Source: a virus
Strand: one strand, 5' to 3'
Virus record (IMG/VR): IMGVR_UViG_3300042261_001312
Span: 1 to 64,000 of that record
DNA: 64,000 nt
The translations under genes and the position numbers were made by a program. This document shows, in pieces, positions 38,738 through 47,706 of the stretch; positions within the stretch are counted from its first letter, which is position 1, and every line of letters starts with the position of its first letter. The notes beneath the pieces were generated by a model. The model worked only from the letters and a program-made list of their open reading frames with translations, searched no databases and had not been told where the DNA came from.

Positions 38738-38808
38738 AGTCGGGTACTGGAATCGAACCAGTGATATTGGTTTTGCAGACCACCGCCTTACCGCTTGGCT
38801 AACCCGAC
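38738..38808 (-). tRNA. tRNA-Cys(GCA)
   Basis: Acceptor GTCGGGT/ACCCGAC, loop CTGCAAA, discriminator T as usual for Cys. Confidence 0.9.
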
Positions 38809-38841
38809 AATTATAATTTTCCAGTATGTCAATGAACAAAA

Positions 38842-38870
38842 AAACCCGAAACTTTTTTGGTTTCGGGTTT
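38842..38870 (-). terminator. hairpin terminator
   Basis: AAACCCGAAA/TTTCGGGTTT with T-rich flanks; lies between the 39-aa gene and the tRNA cluster. Confidence 0.7.
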
Positions 38871-38894
38871 TGTTTTTTTAAGCAACTTCACAGT

Positions 38895-39014
38895 TTAACT
38901 TTTATGAAAACCAAAACCCGTACCTTTAATATTTCTGCCAAAACAGAATATACCATTTCCATTGCGACTTGATGTCGTGAATGTCGATGTTGATATGGTA
39001 CTAATTGCTTTCAT
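38895..39014 (-). CDS. tiny Ser/Thr/Gly-rich protein (39 aa)
   Basis: MKAISTISTSTFTTSSRNGN then GRNIKGTGFGFHKS. ATG follows ACGTATTTA by about 27 nt. One of three similar tiny-gene units (46673, 58883), each upstream of a terminator and a tRNA group. Coding status inferred from the clean frame and upstream motif. Confidence 0.45.
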   Translation of the reverse strand: MKAISTISTSTFTTSSRNGNGIFCFGRNIKGTGFGFHKS

Positions 39015-39123
39015 AATTCTAATATTTTATTCGTTTTTATCTAAATACGTTGCAAAGATATAAAATGTTACAATATCTGCAAACTATTTTTAACTTTTTT
39101 TAAAAAATATTTTTAATTATTTC

Positions 39124-39435
39124 TTAATCATTTGATTTTGAGGCAGTTTCTTTTGATTTTGATTTTAAACTAAATGTGACAGCATCGATAGTTGTTGAGT
39201 ATCTTTCATAAGAAATCATTTCAAATCTAATTTTGGTAATATCTGAACTATTTTTTAATTTAAAATGACCGTCAAAATCAGTATATGTAGTATCTTTATC
39301 AGTAATGACACTTACACCACATAATGTTTCATGCGTTTGTTTGTCGTAAACAGTACCAGATATTACTGGTTGGGTCATATTACTTGTAAATGTGACCATG
39401 AGTGGAAATAAAAGAGGGAGTAATGTCTTTGGCAT
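39124..39435 (-). CDS. CarboxypepD_reg-like domain protein (103 aa)
   Basis: N-terminal signal-like segment (LLPLLFPLMVTFTSN) followed by PVISGTVYDKQTHETLCGVS, TYTDFDGHFKL: the carboxypeptidase regulatory-like beta-sandwich seen at the start of Bacteroidota TonB-dependent receptors and in some virion proteins. Possibly exported or a cell-surface-mimic; partner unknown. Confidence 0.6.
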   Translation of the reverse strand: MPKTLLPLLFPLMVTFTSNMTQPVISGTVYDKQTHETLCGVSVITDKDTTYTDFDGHFKLKNSSDITKIRFEMISYERYSTTIDAVTFSLKSKSKETASKSND

Positions 39436-39520
39436 AATTTTCTGTTTACAAATAATTACCCATTCAATTTCAAATATTGGTTACAAAATGATTACTTTAT
39501 AGTTACATTAATATAACAAA

Positions 39521-39545
39521 AAATCCCGAATAAAATTCGGGATTT
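39521..39545 (-). terminator. hairpin terminator
   Basis: AAATCCCGAA/TTCGGGATTT followed on the minus strand by TTTGTT; ends the large VWA gene. Confidence 0.7.
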
Positions 39546-39566
39546 AATTATTCAACATTCAGTCTT

Positions 39567-41810
39567 TTAGATTTTCACTTCTTTTTCAGATTGATCAAAA
39601 GTGAACTCTAAATCCTGATCATCCAGTTTAATATTCAACTTATTTTCGTCAAAAGATTTAAATTCTGTAAACCATTTTTTGGAAAGAATAAGAGCAAACT
39701 TGATTTGTGCAATTTCTTGCATAACTCTGCGTTTGTTTTTATTCAAAATGTCAGATTTGGTAATCAAGTATGTTTTTAACACACCTTCTTTTTGCTCATC
39801 TGACAGTGAGGTAAACATATCAGACTGTGTTTGTGCAATATATTTATTAATTGCATCAGACATAATCCATTCATTTAATTTTAATGGTTTACCATCTTTA
39901 ATTTTGGCAACAACATCTTCTACTTTTGGTAGTGAAGACAATCCCTTGACCTTGGTTGCCAAATTAACTGACATGTAGAAGTCTGTTGATTCTTCTTCTG
40001 TTACTTTTGGTACGAATCCATTGAAATCGGTGATACCAATTTCTTTAAGCCAATCTGCACATTCCTGACCCAACATTTCAACAAATGATTTGCTTGTTTT
40101 TGGGAATAAAGATTTTCTGTAATAATCATAAACCTTTTTATCGGCTTGTAATTTCAAAAGTTCCCATTCTTGTTTTGCAAGTCCATTTGCAGATACTGCT
40201 TTCACCATACCTTTATTAACAATAGGAAGTGAAGTAAGATCAATAACAACAGTATTGTCGAAGTTATCTTTCATGCTATAAACTTTATACTTCACGCCAT
40301 TTGCATTCAATATTGAAAGCAACTCAGGTGAATTACTTACTGGAAGTTTATCAACATTAACAATACCATCTTTTACGAGCGTAAAGGTATTGTATTTAAA
40401 AGAAGCAACTTTGTCGATATTATATTTATTTTTAGGTAGAATTGCTTCACCTTCAATATAGATACGAATACTGAGATTTGCACGTTCTTCATTCCAAACC
40501 AAATCAGTCAAAGGATAACCTCTATCTGGATTGGAGTTAACAAATTTAACTTCGACATTTTTCTCTTTGAGTTCTTCGAGAATTTTGTTTGCTTCTTCAA
40601 CATTCTTTGCTTCAGATAGCCTTTGTTTATCTGCATCAGATAAATTACCACCTTTTGCAACACGTTTTCTACCAATCCTGTTGTAAGTAAAATCAGGATG
40701 GTTTGAGTAGAATAGACAATTTTCAATATTGCCCAAATCATTAATAAGATTCATAAAGCAATATGCGTTATCGTCTACTTTTTGGATTTTTGCAACTCCT
40801 TCAGGAAACCTTTTGGACACGTCTGCGACACATTCTTTGATTGCGGTTTTAAACGCATTCAATTTCTGTTTTCCAAATGCATTGGCTAACATTTTGTAGT
40901 AATGATTGTCGCCAAGTGCGTAGAAAACTTTCTCCGCATCGTCATTCATAAGTTTATCTGCGAGAACATAAATTCCAGCATACATTGCTGTGTGAGGAAG
41001 ACTTTCCACACCAACTTTTTGCGGTGCAAAGAAATAGACTTCTTTAACATCTGAACTAACCATGATTTTGTTGTCAACAATATTGTATAACAATACACTT
41101 CCATTGTTTACACTAAATGCAAAATCATACAGATATTTGTCAGCAATTTCAACAACCGTTTTTTTGCCACCCATAATTTCCGAAGAAATTTTGCTGTCAA
41201 ATACGGGTTCAAAATCATCAAAGCCATCACAACTGATTTTTTCACCACCAAGTACGGATGCCATTTGAGTTAGTTTTTGTGTATCTGCATAATAGCCATA
41301 TTCAACAAATGTTGAGGATACGATGTCATTTTCAAGGTTTTTTAACGCCTTAATAACTTCATTCCAAGGACAGTCGTTGTTATAACCATCAGTAAGGAAT
41401 ACCATTGAGAATACACTGTCAGGTCTGTTTTTCTTGATTCTTTCAACCAACTCTTTTACAAGTTCCAACGGTTTCAAAAACGCCGTTAAACCGACAGTTT
41501 GAAGCCATTTGTCAATAGCGTTGTTCAAATCACTAAGTGTTTTAAGTGATTTTACTTCAACCTCTTCTTTCAAGATTCCAGCATCATGTCTTCCAGAAAA
41601 CCAAACAATTGAAATGGTATCACCATCCCTCATAATGTTGGACAATTTGTTTTTCAATTGGGTTCTGATTAATGGTAACTCGCTATACATCGAGCCAGAT
41701 ACGTCAACCACGAAGATGTGGTTTGTTTTCTTTGCAACTTCTACAGTTACATCACTATTGACCTCTTGTGTAGCAAGGTAATAGTTTTCGTCAAGTTTTA
41801 CATGTTTCAT
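39567..41810 (-). CDS. VWA-domain protein (747 aa)
   Basis: Start MKHVKLDENYYLATQEV (41810), since upstream codons are A/T-rich leader. MIDAS site DVSGSM with Asp36, Ser38, Ser40, and TDGYNND further on, so a metal-dependent protein-binding A domain (about 30-200). The remaining 550 residues are unassigned, with several strand-rich stretches. Paired with a second VWA gene (44685) on the other side of the reductase gene. In bacteria and phages such proteins often act with AAA ATPases, none of which is in the window. Confidence 0.7.
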   Translation of the reverse strand: MKHVKLDENYYLATQEVNSDVTVEVAKKTNHIFVVDVSGSMYSELPLIRTQLKNKLSNIMRDGDTISIVWFSGRHDAGILKEEVEVKSLKTLSDLNNAIDKWLQTVGLTAFLKPLELVKELVERIKKNRPDSVFSMVFLTDGYNNDCPWNEVIKALKNLENDIVSSTFVEYGYYADTQKLTQMASVLGGEKISCDGFDDFEPVFDSKISSEIMGGKKTVVEIADKYLYDFAFSVNNGSVLLYNIVDNKIMVSSDVKEVYFFAPQKVGVESLPHTAMYAGIYVLADKLMNDDAEKVFYALGDNHYYKMLANAFGKQKLNAFKTAIKECVADVSKRFPEGVAKIQKVDDNAYCFMNLINDLGNIENCLFYSNHPDFTYNRIGRKRVAKGGNLSDADKQRLSEAKNVEEANKILEELKEKNVEVKFVNSNPDRGYPLTDLVWNEERANLSIRIYIEGEAILPKNKYNIDKVASFKYNTFTLVKDGIVNVDKLPVSNSPELLSILNANGVKYKVYSMKDNFDNTVVIDLTSLPIVNKGMVKAVSANGLAKQEWELLKLQADKKVYDYYRKSLFPKTSKSFVEMLGQECADWLKEIGITDFNGFVPKVTEEESTDFYMSVNLATKVKGLSSLPKVEDVVAKIKDGKPLKLNEWIMSDAINKYIAQTQSDMFTSLSDEQKEGVLKTYLITKSDILNKNKRRVMQEIAQIKFALILSKKWFTEFKSFDENKLNIKLDDQDLEFTFDQSEKEVKI

Positions 41811-41928
41811 TTTTACAATTTTTAAAATTACAGTTATTAATATTTCAATTATCAATTGCAATTGAAGTGTTCAAAATACAAAAGATTTCTAACACTTCAA
41901 AGCATTTTTTATTTATTTTCATTCTAAA

Positions 41929-44493
41929 TTAGCCACATTTTGAATTTCCACATGCCATACAGGTTAAGCATCCTTCTTTATATTCAAGATGGTCTGAACT
42001 GCCACAATTCTGGCACTTACCTTTGCCCTTTTCGCCATCCTTGATGTATCTTTTGATGACACGAGCGACACCATTCTTCCAAGTATTAATATAATCTTCT
42101 TTGAAGTTCAATGAAGCAACCAATTCATATTGATATATCACTGGCATACCATGTCTCATAATACCCGAAATTAATTTAGCATAGTTCCAAAATTCAGGAT
42201 TGAATGCATGATTAAGTCCAGTATGTACTTGCTTATTACCATCGATGTCAATATATTCGATATCATATCTCTTAATTCTTTCAACATTACCTTCAGCATC
42301 GACTTTTTCAATGATGTTTTTAACAACTTCACATTCTTTTACATGTGGCGGTAATTTGCTTAAACCATTTTCAAATTTACCAGTAAAGATTTCGTATGGT
42401 CTTCCATCTTTCAAACCAACAACTGCAATCCATTTTTCCAATGCATTTTGGAAACGATGAATTTCTGCTTTCAATCTTTTTGGACGTTTTGGCGCATGAT
42501 TTTCGTGCAATTTGGCATCTTTTTCTTTATTTTCTTCAACACCAACAAGTACACCGCTACGTGAACCATCACGATATACGGTAATACCTTTACAACCTGA
42601 ACGCCATCCAGTTTCATATACTTTGGCAACAATCTCTTCAGTTGTTTCTTTTGGAAGATTAACTGTAACTGAGATTGAATGGTCAATGTGTTTTTGTATG
42701 CGACCTTGCATTTCAACTTTTTTCACCCAATCGACATCATTTGATGTTGCTTTATAATATGGTGATTTCTTAATGATTTCATCGAGTTGTTCTTTGTTCA
42801 TGCTTTTAACAACTTTGATGTCATAACCATTAATTTCTAACCACATTTCAAATTTGTGGTGAAATACTGGATATTCCATCCAAGCAATGCCTTCCTCATC
42901 AACAAAATCAATACGGACATCTTTTTCCTGTGGATTGATTTTTCTTCTTCTCATATATAATGGTAAGAAAACTGGCTCAATACCTGATGTTGTTTGTGTC
43001 ATAAGACTTGCTGTACCAGTTGGAGCAAGTGTCAACAAAGCAATATTCCTACGACCATATGTAACCATTTCGGCATATAATTGAGGGTCTTCATTTAAAA
43101 TCCTAGTAATGAATGGATTATTCAATTCTCTTTCTGCATTCCAAATTGGAAATGCTCCACGTTCTTTAGCCATGATAACTGATGAACGATATGCACTTAA
43201 TTTCAACGTTTTATGAATTTCTTCACTAACTGCAGTTGCTTCATCAGTTCCATAACGATAACCTAAAGCAGCAAGCATATCACCTTCAGCAGTTACACCA
43301 AGACCAGTTCTACGACCATTGATTGTCATTTGCTTAATCTTTTCCCACAAATTGATTTCATATAACTTAATGAATTCATCTTCAGGGTCTGCCTTTATTT
43401 TGGCAATAATTGAATCAATCTTTTCAATTTCCAAATCAATGAGGTCGTCCATATATCTTTGGGCAATAATTACATCATGAATAAATAATTCCCAATCAAA
43501 ATACGCATGTTGAGTAAATGGATTGATAATATATCCAAATAAATTGATTGCGATTAATCTACAACTATCATTCGGACATAAAGGAATTTCACCACATGGA
43601 TTTGTTGATACTGTTTTAAAACCTAAATCTGCGTAACAGTCAGGAACGCTTTCACGTATGATGGTATCCCAGAATAAGATACCCGGTTCGGCTGATTTCC
43701 ATGCATTAAAAATGATTTTTTTCCAGATTTTTTGTGCATCTACTTCCTTAACATATTTGGGATTTGAACCTTCGATTGGATATTGTTGTGTGAATGATTC
43801 ACCGTTTAGTGCGGCGTTCATGAATTCATCAGTCAATTTTACTGAAATATTTGCACCTGTAACTTTTCCCTGCTCTAATTTAGCATCAATGAATCTTTCT
43901 GAATCTGGATGTTTAATTGATGTACTAAGCATTAATGCACCTCTTCTACCATCTTGTGCAACTTCTTTGGTACTATTGGAATATCTTTCCATAAATGGAA
44001 CAACTCCTGTTGATGTGATTGCGGAGTTTTTAACAGGACTTCCTGTTGGTCGGATGAATGATAAATCTAATCCAACACCACCACGTCTTTTTTGCAACTG
44101 AACCATTTCTTGGTCAAGTTTCATAATTCCGCCGTAACTGTCGCTGTCTTTCTCATTTCCAATAACAAAGCAATTAGATAAAGAAACCACTTGGAAATCA
44201 TTACCAATGCCTGACATTGGAGACCCTTGTGGTACAATTCTTTTGAAATTTTTGAATGTTTCGTAAATTTCGTCTTCAGTAAGTGGATTTGGATATTTTG
44301 CTTCTATTCTTGCGAATTCTTTTGCCATCCTTCGATGCATGTCGTCTGGAGTTAGTTCGTAATATTCTTTATCATCCTTTAAACAGTACTTATTCGCCCA
44401 GACATTTGCGGCAAGTTCATCGCCATTAAAATACTGTGAGGTAGCCTTTTCGACCTCTTGTTTTGTATAAGTTTTGATTTTTTTTTCTGTCAT
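41929..44493 (-). CDS. nrdJ: adenosylcobalamin-dependent (class II) ribonucleotide reductase
   Basis: 854 aa, one chain. N-terminal SPMSGIG, Cys108 in SLSNCFV, finger-loop NPCGEIPLC at 298-306 with Asn298, Cys300, Glu302, RRGALM near 184, and APTGTASLM. C-terminal Cys-rich tail CQNCGSSDH...CLTCMACGNSKCG is typical of NrdJ of this group and may bind zinc or relay electrons. It reduces ribonucleotides to deoxyribonucleotides without a small subunit, needing B12 from the host. Probably supplies dNTPs for phage replication. Confidence 0.92.
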   Translation of the reverse strand: MTEKKIKTYTKQEVEKATSQYFNGDELAANVWANKYCLKDDKEYYELTPDDMHRRMAKEFARIEAKYPNPLTEDEIYETFKNFKRIVPQGSPMSGIGNDFQVVSLSNCFVIGNEKDSDSYGGIMKLDQEMVQLQKRRGGVGLDLSFIRPTGSPVKNSAITSTGVVPFMERYSNSTKEVAQDGRRGALMLSTSIKHPDSERFIDAKLEQGKVTGANISVKLTDEFMNAALNGESFTQQYPIEGSNPKYVKEVDAQKIWKKIIFNAWKSAEPGILFWDTIIRESVPDCYADLGFKTVSTNPCGEIPLCPNDSCRLIAINLFGYIINPFTQHAYFDWELFIHDVIIAQRYMDDLIDLEIEKIDSIIAKIKADPEDEFIKLYEINLWEKIKQMTINGRRTGLGVTAEGDMLAALGYRYGTDEATAVSEEIHKTLKLSAYRSSVIMAKERGAFPIWNAERELNNPFITRILNEDPQLYAEMVTYGRRNIALLTLAPTGTASLMTQTTSGIEPVFLPLYMRRRKINPQEKDVRIDFVDEEGIAWMEYPVFHHKFEMWLEINGYDIKVVKSMNKEQLDEIIKKSPYYKATSNDVDWVKKVEMQGRIQKHIDHSISVTVNLPKETTEEIVAKVYETGWRSGCKGITVYRDGSRSGVLVGVEENKEKDAKLHENHAPKRPKRLKAEIHRFQNALEKWIAVVGLKDGRPYEIFTGKFENGLSKLPPHVKECEVVKNIIEKVDAEGNVERIKRYDIEYIDIDGNKQVHTGLNHAFNPEFWNYAKLISGIMRHGMPVIYQYELVASLNFKEDYINTWKNGVARVIKRYIKDGEKGKGKCQNCGSSDHLEYKEGCLTCMACGNSKCG

Positions 44494-44545
44494 TTTAAAA
44501 TTATTTTTATTAAAATTATTTTTACAAATATATTTACAAGTTCCT

Positions 44546-44553
44546 ATAAATAC
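44546..44553 (-). promoter_or_regulatory. late-type motif GTATTTAT
   Basis: 52 nt before the nrdJ start; spacing longer than usual. Confidence 0.4.
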
Positions 44554-44621
44554 AAGGGTTTAGTGAAATATTGCAAAAAATTTTTAAATATTTTTTAATT
44601 GATTATCCCATAAACATTTAC

Positions 44622-44652
44622 AAAAAAAGGGTGCAAAATGCACCCTCTAAAA
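44622..44652 (-). terminator. hairpin terminator
   Basis: AGGGTGCA/TGCACCCT, three-base loop, T-run on the minus strand; ends the smaller VWA gene. Confidence 0.7.
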
Positions 44653-44684
44653 AAAACGGAAATATATACAAAACAAAAAATTAT

Positions 44685-45476
44685 TTACTTGTGTTTGCTT
44701 AAATTGCTGCTGTTAGTGACAGATGTACTTGAGCCACTACTATCAGTAGATGCAATACCAGAACTTGAAATAGTACCTGCGCTATAATCATCATCAATAA
44801 GATTTTTTGATTTCTTTTTGAAGTCAGCATCATTGCTACTCATACTTCTGTAAGAAAAGGAAGCATTGTTTAATGTCATTGACATATTTGCGACACCAAC
44901 TGAATTTGCGGTATAAGTATATGTGTTGCTTGTGCTAATACCAAATCCAGACCCGACAGTCATTGCATCTTGATTTGCTGCCAAGTAGATGAAGTTCCAA
45001 TCTTCTTCTTCACATTGCTTAATTAATTTTTTAATATTGTCCTTGTTGTATTCTTTACTTGCATTTTCAAGACCGTCAGTTACAATGCAAACCAATACTT
45101 TGGCTGGTTTTTCGTCGCCAAGTTTGACAAAATTTGCTTTTTCATTGCTAATTGTCTTTCCAATTGCGTCATACAATGCAGTCATTCCCCTTGGCATCCA
45201 AGTTTTTTCTGTAAGTTCCTCTGCTTTCTTAATATCTACATTATCATAAAGCAAATCATATTTATCATCGAATAACGCAACTGTGATTGTTGCTTCATCT
45301 GGAAGTTTCTTCTGTTCTTTCAAAAATGTATTAAATCCACCAATGGAATCGCCAATAATGCTTGACATTGAACCACTGCGGTCTAGAATACATATAATGT
45401 GAGTTTTTTCATTTGTTGAAATGAATTCTTCTGTAACTGTTGTGGTCGTTGTCACCTTCTTTATTTTTTTAGCCAT
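44685..45476 (-). CDS. VWA-domain protein (263 aa)
   Basis: MIDAS residues in ICILDRSGSMSSI (near residue 32), GMTALYDAIG and IVTDGLENAS match the TerY/Mg-chelatase-type A domain commonly seen in phages. C-terminal 70 residues are Ser/Thr/Asn-rich low complexity (SSGIASTDSSGSSTS). Binding partner unknown. Confidence 0.75.
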   Translation of the reverse strand: MAKKIKKVTTTTTVTEEFISTNEKTHIICILDRSGSMSSIIGDSIGGFNTFLKEQKKLPDEATITVALFDDKYDLLYDNVDIKKAEELTEKTWMPRGMTALYDAIGKTISNEKANFVKLGDEKPAKVLVCIVTDGLENASKEYNKDNIKKLIKQCEEEDWNFIYLAANQDAMTVGSGFGISTSNTYTYTANSVGVANMSMTLNNASFSYRSMSSNDADFKKKSKNLIDDDYSAGTISSSGIASTDSSGSSTSVTNSSNLSKHK

Positions 45477-45579
45477 TTGTTATAAAATATTTAAGCATAA
45501 AATAATTTTGTAACAAATATACAACATTTAAATCAAAAATGCAAGGATTATTTTTATTTAGACTAAATTAATTTAATGT

Positions 45580-46239
45580 TCAATTTTTATTTAAAATTTC
45601 AACTACTTTAGTTATGCAATTTATGACATTTTCTTTAACTTCTTTGGCAGTAAATCGAACAACAATCCATCCATTATCAATACTGAATTTATCTCTACGC
45701 TCGTCAATTTTTATTACCCGTTCTTGCTTATGTGTTCCACCATCGATTTCAATATCAATTTTATGTTCTGGAAATGCAAAATCATATGAATAAATGCCGT
45801 TTCGATAATTATACATCCATCCAGTAATATTGGCAGAAATCAAGGCGTTTTCAAATATTTTTTCAGGATAACTCATTTTACTTGAGTGGTTAATGACATA
45901 AGGGACTCTATCTGGATGTTCATTTAAATATTTTAACATTCCATCACTTATTCTCTTTTTGTCTTCATCAGACCATTTAAAATTTTTATTTTGATTAGAC
46001 TTGGTGACTTTTTCTAAATTATTGTTGTAATTTGGGTTTTGTTTGCAATGGGGTATATGTCCACCTAATTTAAAAGCATTGTCAAATTCAATACCACAAT
46101 GTTGACACGTAGTTTTTGGTAATTTATTTTTTCTTGAACTTGATTTTAAAGGTCTAATGTAATTTGAATGTATACGGCAATGTGCAATATATGATTGACG
46201 TTTTTCAAATTCTTTATTACATTTATCGCAATTGTACAT
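45580..46239 (-). CDS. zinc-finger/Vsr-like homing endonuclease (219 aa)
   Basis: Two N-terminal C2H2-type fingers (CDKCNKEFEKRQSYIAHCRIH and CQHCGIEFDNAFKLGGHIPHC, shown here shortened), a NUMOD3-like spacer and a C-terminal DUF559/Vsr-like nuclease: SYPEKIFENAL, YSYDFAFPEHKIDIEIDGGTH. Asp and Glu in DIEIDGG and a lysine-rich end fit a PD-(D/E)XK fold. Probably a free-standing mobile endonuclease; sits next to tRNA-Lys. Confidence 0.65.
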   Translation of the reverse strand: MYNCDKCNKEFEKRQSYIAHCRIHSNYIRPLKSSSRKNKLPKTTCQHCGIEFDNAFKLGGHIPHCKQNPNYNNNLEKVTKSNQNKNFKWSDEDKKRISDGMLKYLNEHPDRVPYVINHSSKMSYPEKIFENALISANITGWMYNYRNGIYSYDFAFPEHKIDIEIDGGTHKQERVIKIDERRDKFSIDNGWIVVRFTAKEVKENVINCITKVVEILNKN

Positions 46240-46256
46240 ATTTATTTGATTTTATC

Positions 46257-46264
46257 ATAAATAC
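46257..46264 (-). promoter_or_regulatory. late-type motif GTATTTAT
   Basis: 17 nt before the zinc-finger endonuclease start. Confidence 0.5.
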
Positions 46265-46331
46265 GTGGCAAAATAAAAAAGCATCGCACTCATTCAATTT
46301 TTTTGGAATAGGTGTGATGCTTAACATTTTG

Positions 46332-46404
46332 TGTACCCGGGCAGATTCGAACTGCCAGTCTCGCATATTAAAAGTATGGGGTTTTACCATTAAACTACGG
46401 GTAC
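46332..46404 (-). tRNA. tRNA-Lys(TTT)
   Basis: Acceptor GTACCCG/CGGGTAC, D GTTT/AAAC, loop CTTTTAA in a four-pair stem, T-arm GGCAG/CTGCC. Confidence 0.85.
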
Positions 46405-46435
46405 ATCAATAAATATCACCATTTTTTGGTAACAG

Positions 46436-46520
46436 TGAGAGTAGAGGGATTCGAACCCCCTGAGTATCAAAGTCTTGGTTTTACAGACCAGTGCCACTCC
46501 GCCATCGTGACCGTACTCTC
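46436..46520 (-). tRNA. tRNA-Tyr(GTA)
   Basis: Acceptor GAGAGTA/TACTCTC, unusual five-pair D-stem GTCAC/GTGGC, loop CTGTAAA, long variable arm as normal for bacterial Tyr. Confidence 0.85.
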
Positions 46521-46530
46521 AAATAAATTG

Positions 46531-46604
46531 TGCATCCAGAGGGATTCGAACCCTCGACTCTCGCATTAAAGGTGCGATACTCTAGCCAACTGAGTTACGG
46601 ATGC
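46531..46604 (-). tRNA. tRNA-Lys(TTT), second copy, C33
   Basis: Acceptor GCATCCG/TGGATGC, anticodon arm TCGCA-CCTTTAA-TGCGA; position 33 is C instead of U. Other arms canonical. Confidence 0.8.
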
Positions 46605-46616
46605 ATACAAAATAAA

Positions 46617-46644
46617 AAAACCCGAATCTTTCGAATCGGGTTTT
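46617..46644 (-). terminator. hairpin terminator
   Basis: AAAACCCGA/TCGGGTTTT; lies between the 29-aa gene and the tRNA-Lys group. Confidence 0.65.
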
Positions 46645-46672
46645 ATATTGCTTAGTTAGTTATGTATTTTGT

Positions 46673-46762
46673 TTACATACTATTTTGGCAAACCAATCCC
46701 GATTCCATAAGATGTTTCTTATAAGATTTATAACCGTAATATGATTTACCAAATGTTTTCAT
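46673..46762 (-). CDS. tiny Tyr/Lys-rich protein (29 aa)
   Basis: MKTFGKSYYGYKSYKKHLME then SGLVCQNSM. GTATTTAT 33 nt upstream. Second of three tiny-gene units with similar leaders; coding status tentative. Confidence 0.4.
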   Translation of the reverse strand: MKTFGKSYYGYKSYKKHLMESGLVCQNSM

Positions 46763-46795
46763 CGCTTTAATTATTAAATTTTTACAAAGATACAC

Positions 46796-46803
46796 ATAAA
46801 TAC
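46796..46803 (-). promoter_or_regulatory. late-type motif GTATTTAT
   Basis: 33 nt before the 29-aa gene; extended ACGTATTTAT. Confidence 0.5.
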
Positions 46804-46843
46804 GTAACTTCCAAATAAAAAGTTACAAAAATTGAAATTATTT

Positions 46844-47632
46844 TTATTCAACCAATCTTATTGTCCAGAAGTCAGATGCTAAGTTGTTGGTAATGTAGCC
46901 ATAAGGTAAATAAAAATATCCATTTAATCCCCACTTAGTTCCCCAACTATTTCTAATAATAAACGATTCTTTTGAATCATCGTATCCGACAGCCATGATT
47001 GCATGACCGCCTTGAGGTCGTTCATTATTCCTTGGCATTTCAGCAATACCTGTGCGTGCAACTTTTGGTGACATGAATGATTCGTATATCATAAATCCAA
47101 ATACAACGGGATATCCTTCTGCAAGACATTGCTTAACATCACGTACCGTTTTATTAACACTATAATATGACAATACTTGGTTATTTAATGCAGCGTCATA
47201 ACATTCTTGTGGTGGTTTCTGACTAAATTTGCTTGGTATGTATTCCCACATCGTTTCTGGACAAACTCCATCTTTAACCAATGTTTTCATACCGTCCCTA
47301 ATTATTGCACCAGCATCTTCATAAATTGTTCCTTCCATTGCCCTTTCATTATAATAAACAAAAAGTCTTGATGGAATGAAGTTTTCCTTACCTTGTTTCA
47401 TTTCCTCAAACTGATAAGCAGCATTTAATGCATTCGCTGTACAACTACCAAGTTCACCTTGATCGTATACTGGTGGACATTTTGGACGTAAATCAATTAA
47501 TGGTGGTAAGTCAATAGGTGCACTAACCTTATACTTGTAATCTCTGTCGTCAATAGGGTCAGGTTTCCATCCTAATTTTCTTGGTATTGGCTTTTTCTTA
47601 AAAAGACCTAAAATAAATTTAAATAGTTTCAT
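46844..47632 (-). CDS. papain-like cysteine protease (262 aa)
   Basis: Start MKLFKFILGLFKKKPIPRKL (47632), with late-type motif 16 nt upstream. After a short pro-like segment ending DLRPKCPPVYDQG come Gln58 and catalytic Cys64 (ELGSCTANA), His210 (QGGHAIMAVGY) and Asn228 (IRNSWG): complete C1A set. No signal peptide by simple inspection, though the first 11 residues are hydrophobic. Could process phage proteins or act on host cells; no substrate suggested by neighbours. Confidence 0.8.
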   Translation of the reverse strand: MKLFKFILGLFKKKPIPRKLGWKPDPIDDRDYKYKVSAPIDLPPLIDLRPKCPPVYDQGELGSCTANALNAAYQFEEMKQGKENFIPSRLFVYYNERAMEGTIYEDAGAIIRDGMKTLVKDGVCPETMWEYIPSKFSQKPPQECYDAALNNQVLSYYSVNKTVRDVKQCLAEGYPVVFGFMIYESFMSPKVARTGIAEMPRNNERPQGGHAIMAVGYDDSKESFIIRNSWGTKWGLNGYFYLPYGYITNNLASDFWTIRLVE

Positions 47633-47648
47633 AATATTTCGTTTTATC

Positions 47649-47656
47649 ATAAATAC
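47649..47656 (-). promoter_or_regulatory. late-type motif GTATTTAT
   Basis: 16 nt before the protease start. Confidence 0.5.
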
Positions 47657-47679
47657 TGTGAAACCACTCAAATCAAAAA

Positions 47680-47703
47680 AAATGGCTGTAAAATACAGCC
47701 ATT
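47680..47703 (-). terminator. hairpin terminator
   Basis: TGGCTGTA/TACAGCCA, three-base loop, flanked by A/T runs; ends the RNA ligase gene. Confidence 0.6.
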
Positions 47704-47706
47704 TAA

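Noticed and set aside
38235-38740. Frames across the tRNA cluster (for example 38235-38462 minus, 38550-38738 plus)
   Set aside because: They translate tRNA genes and carry the usual tRNA-derived peptides.
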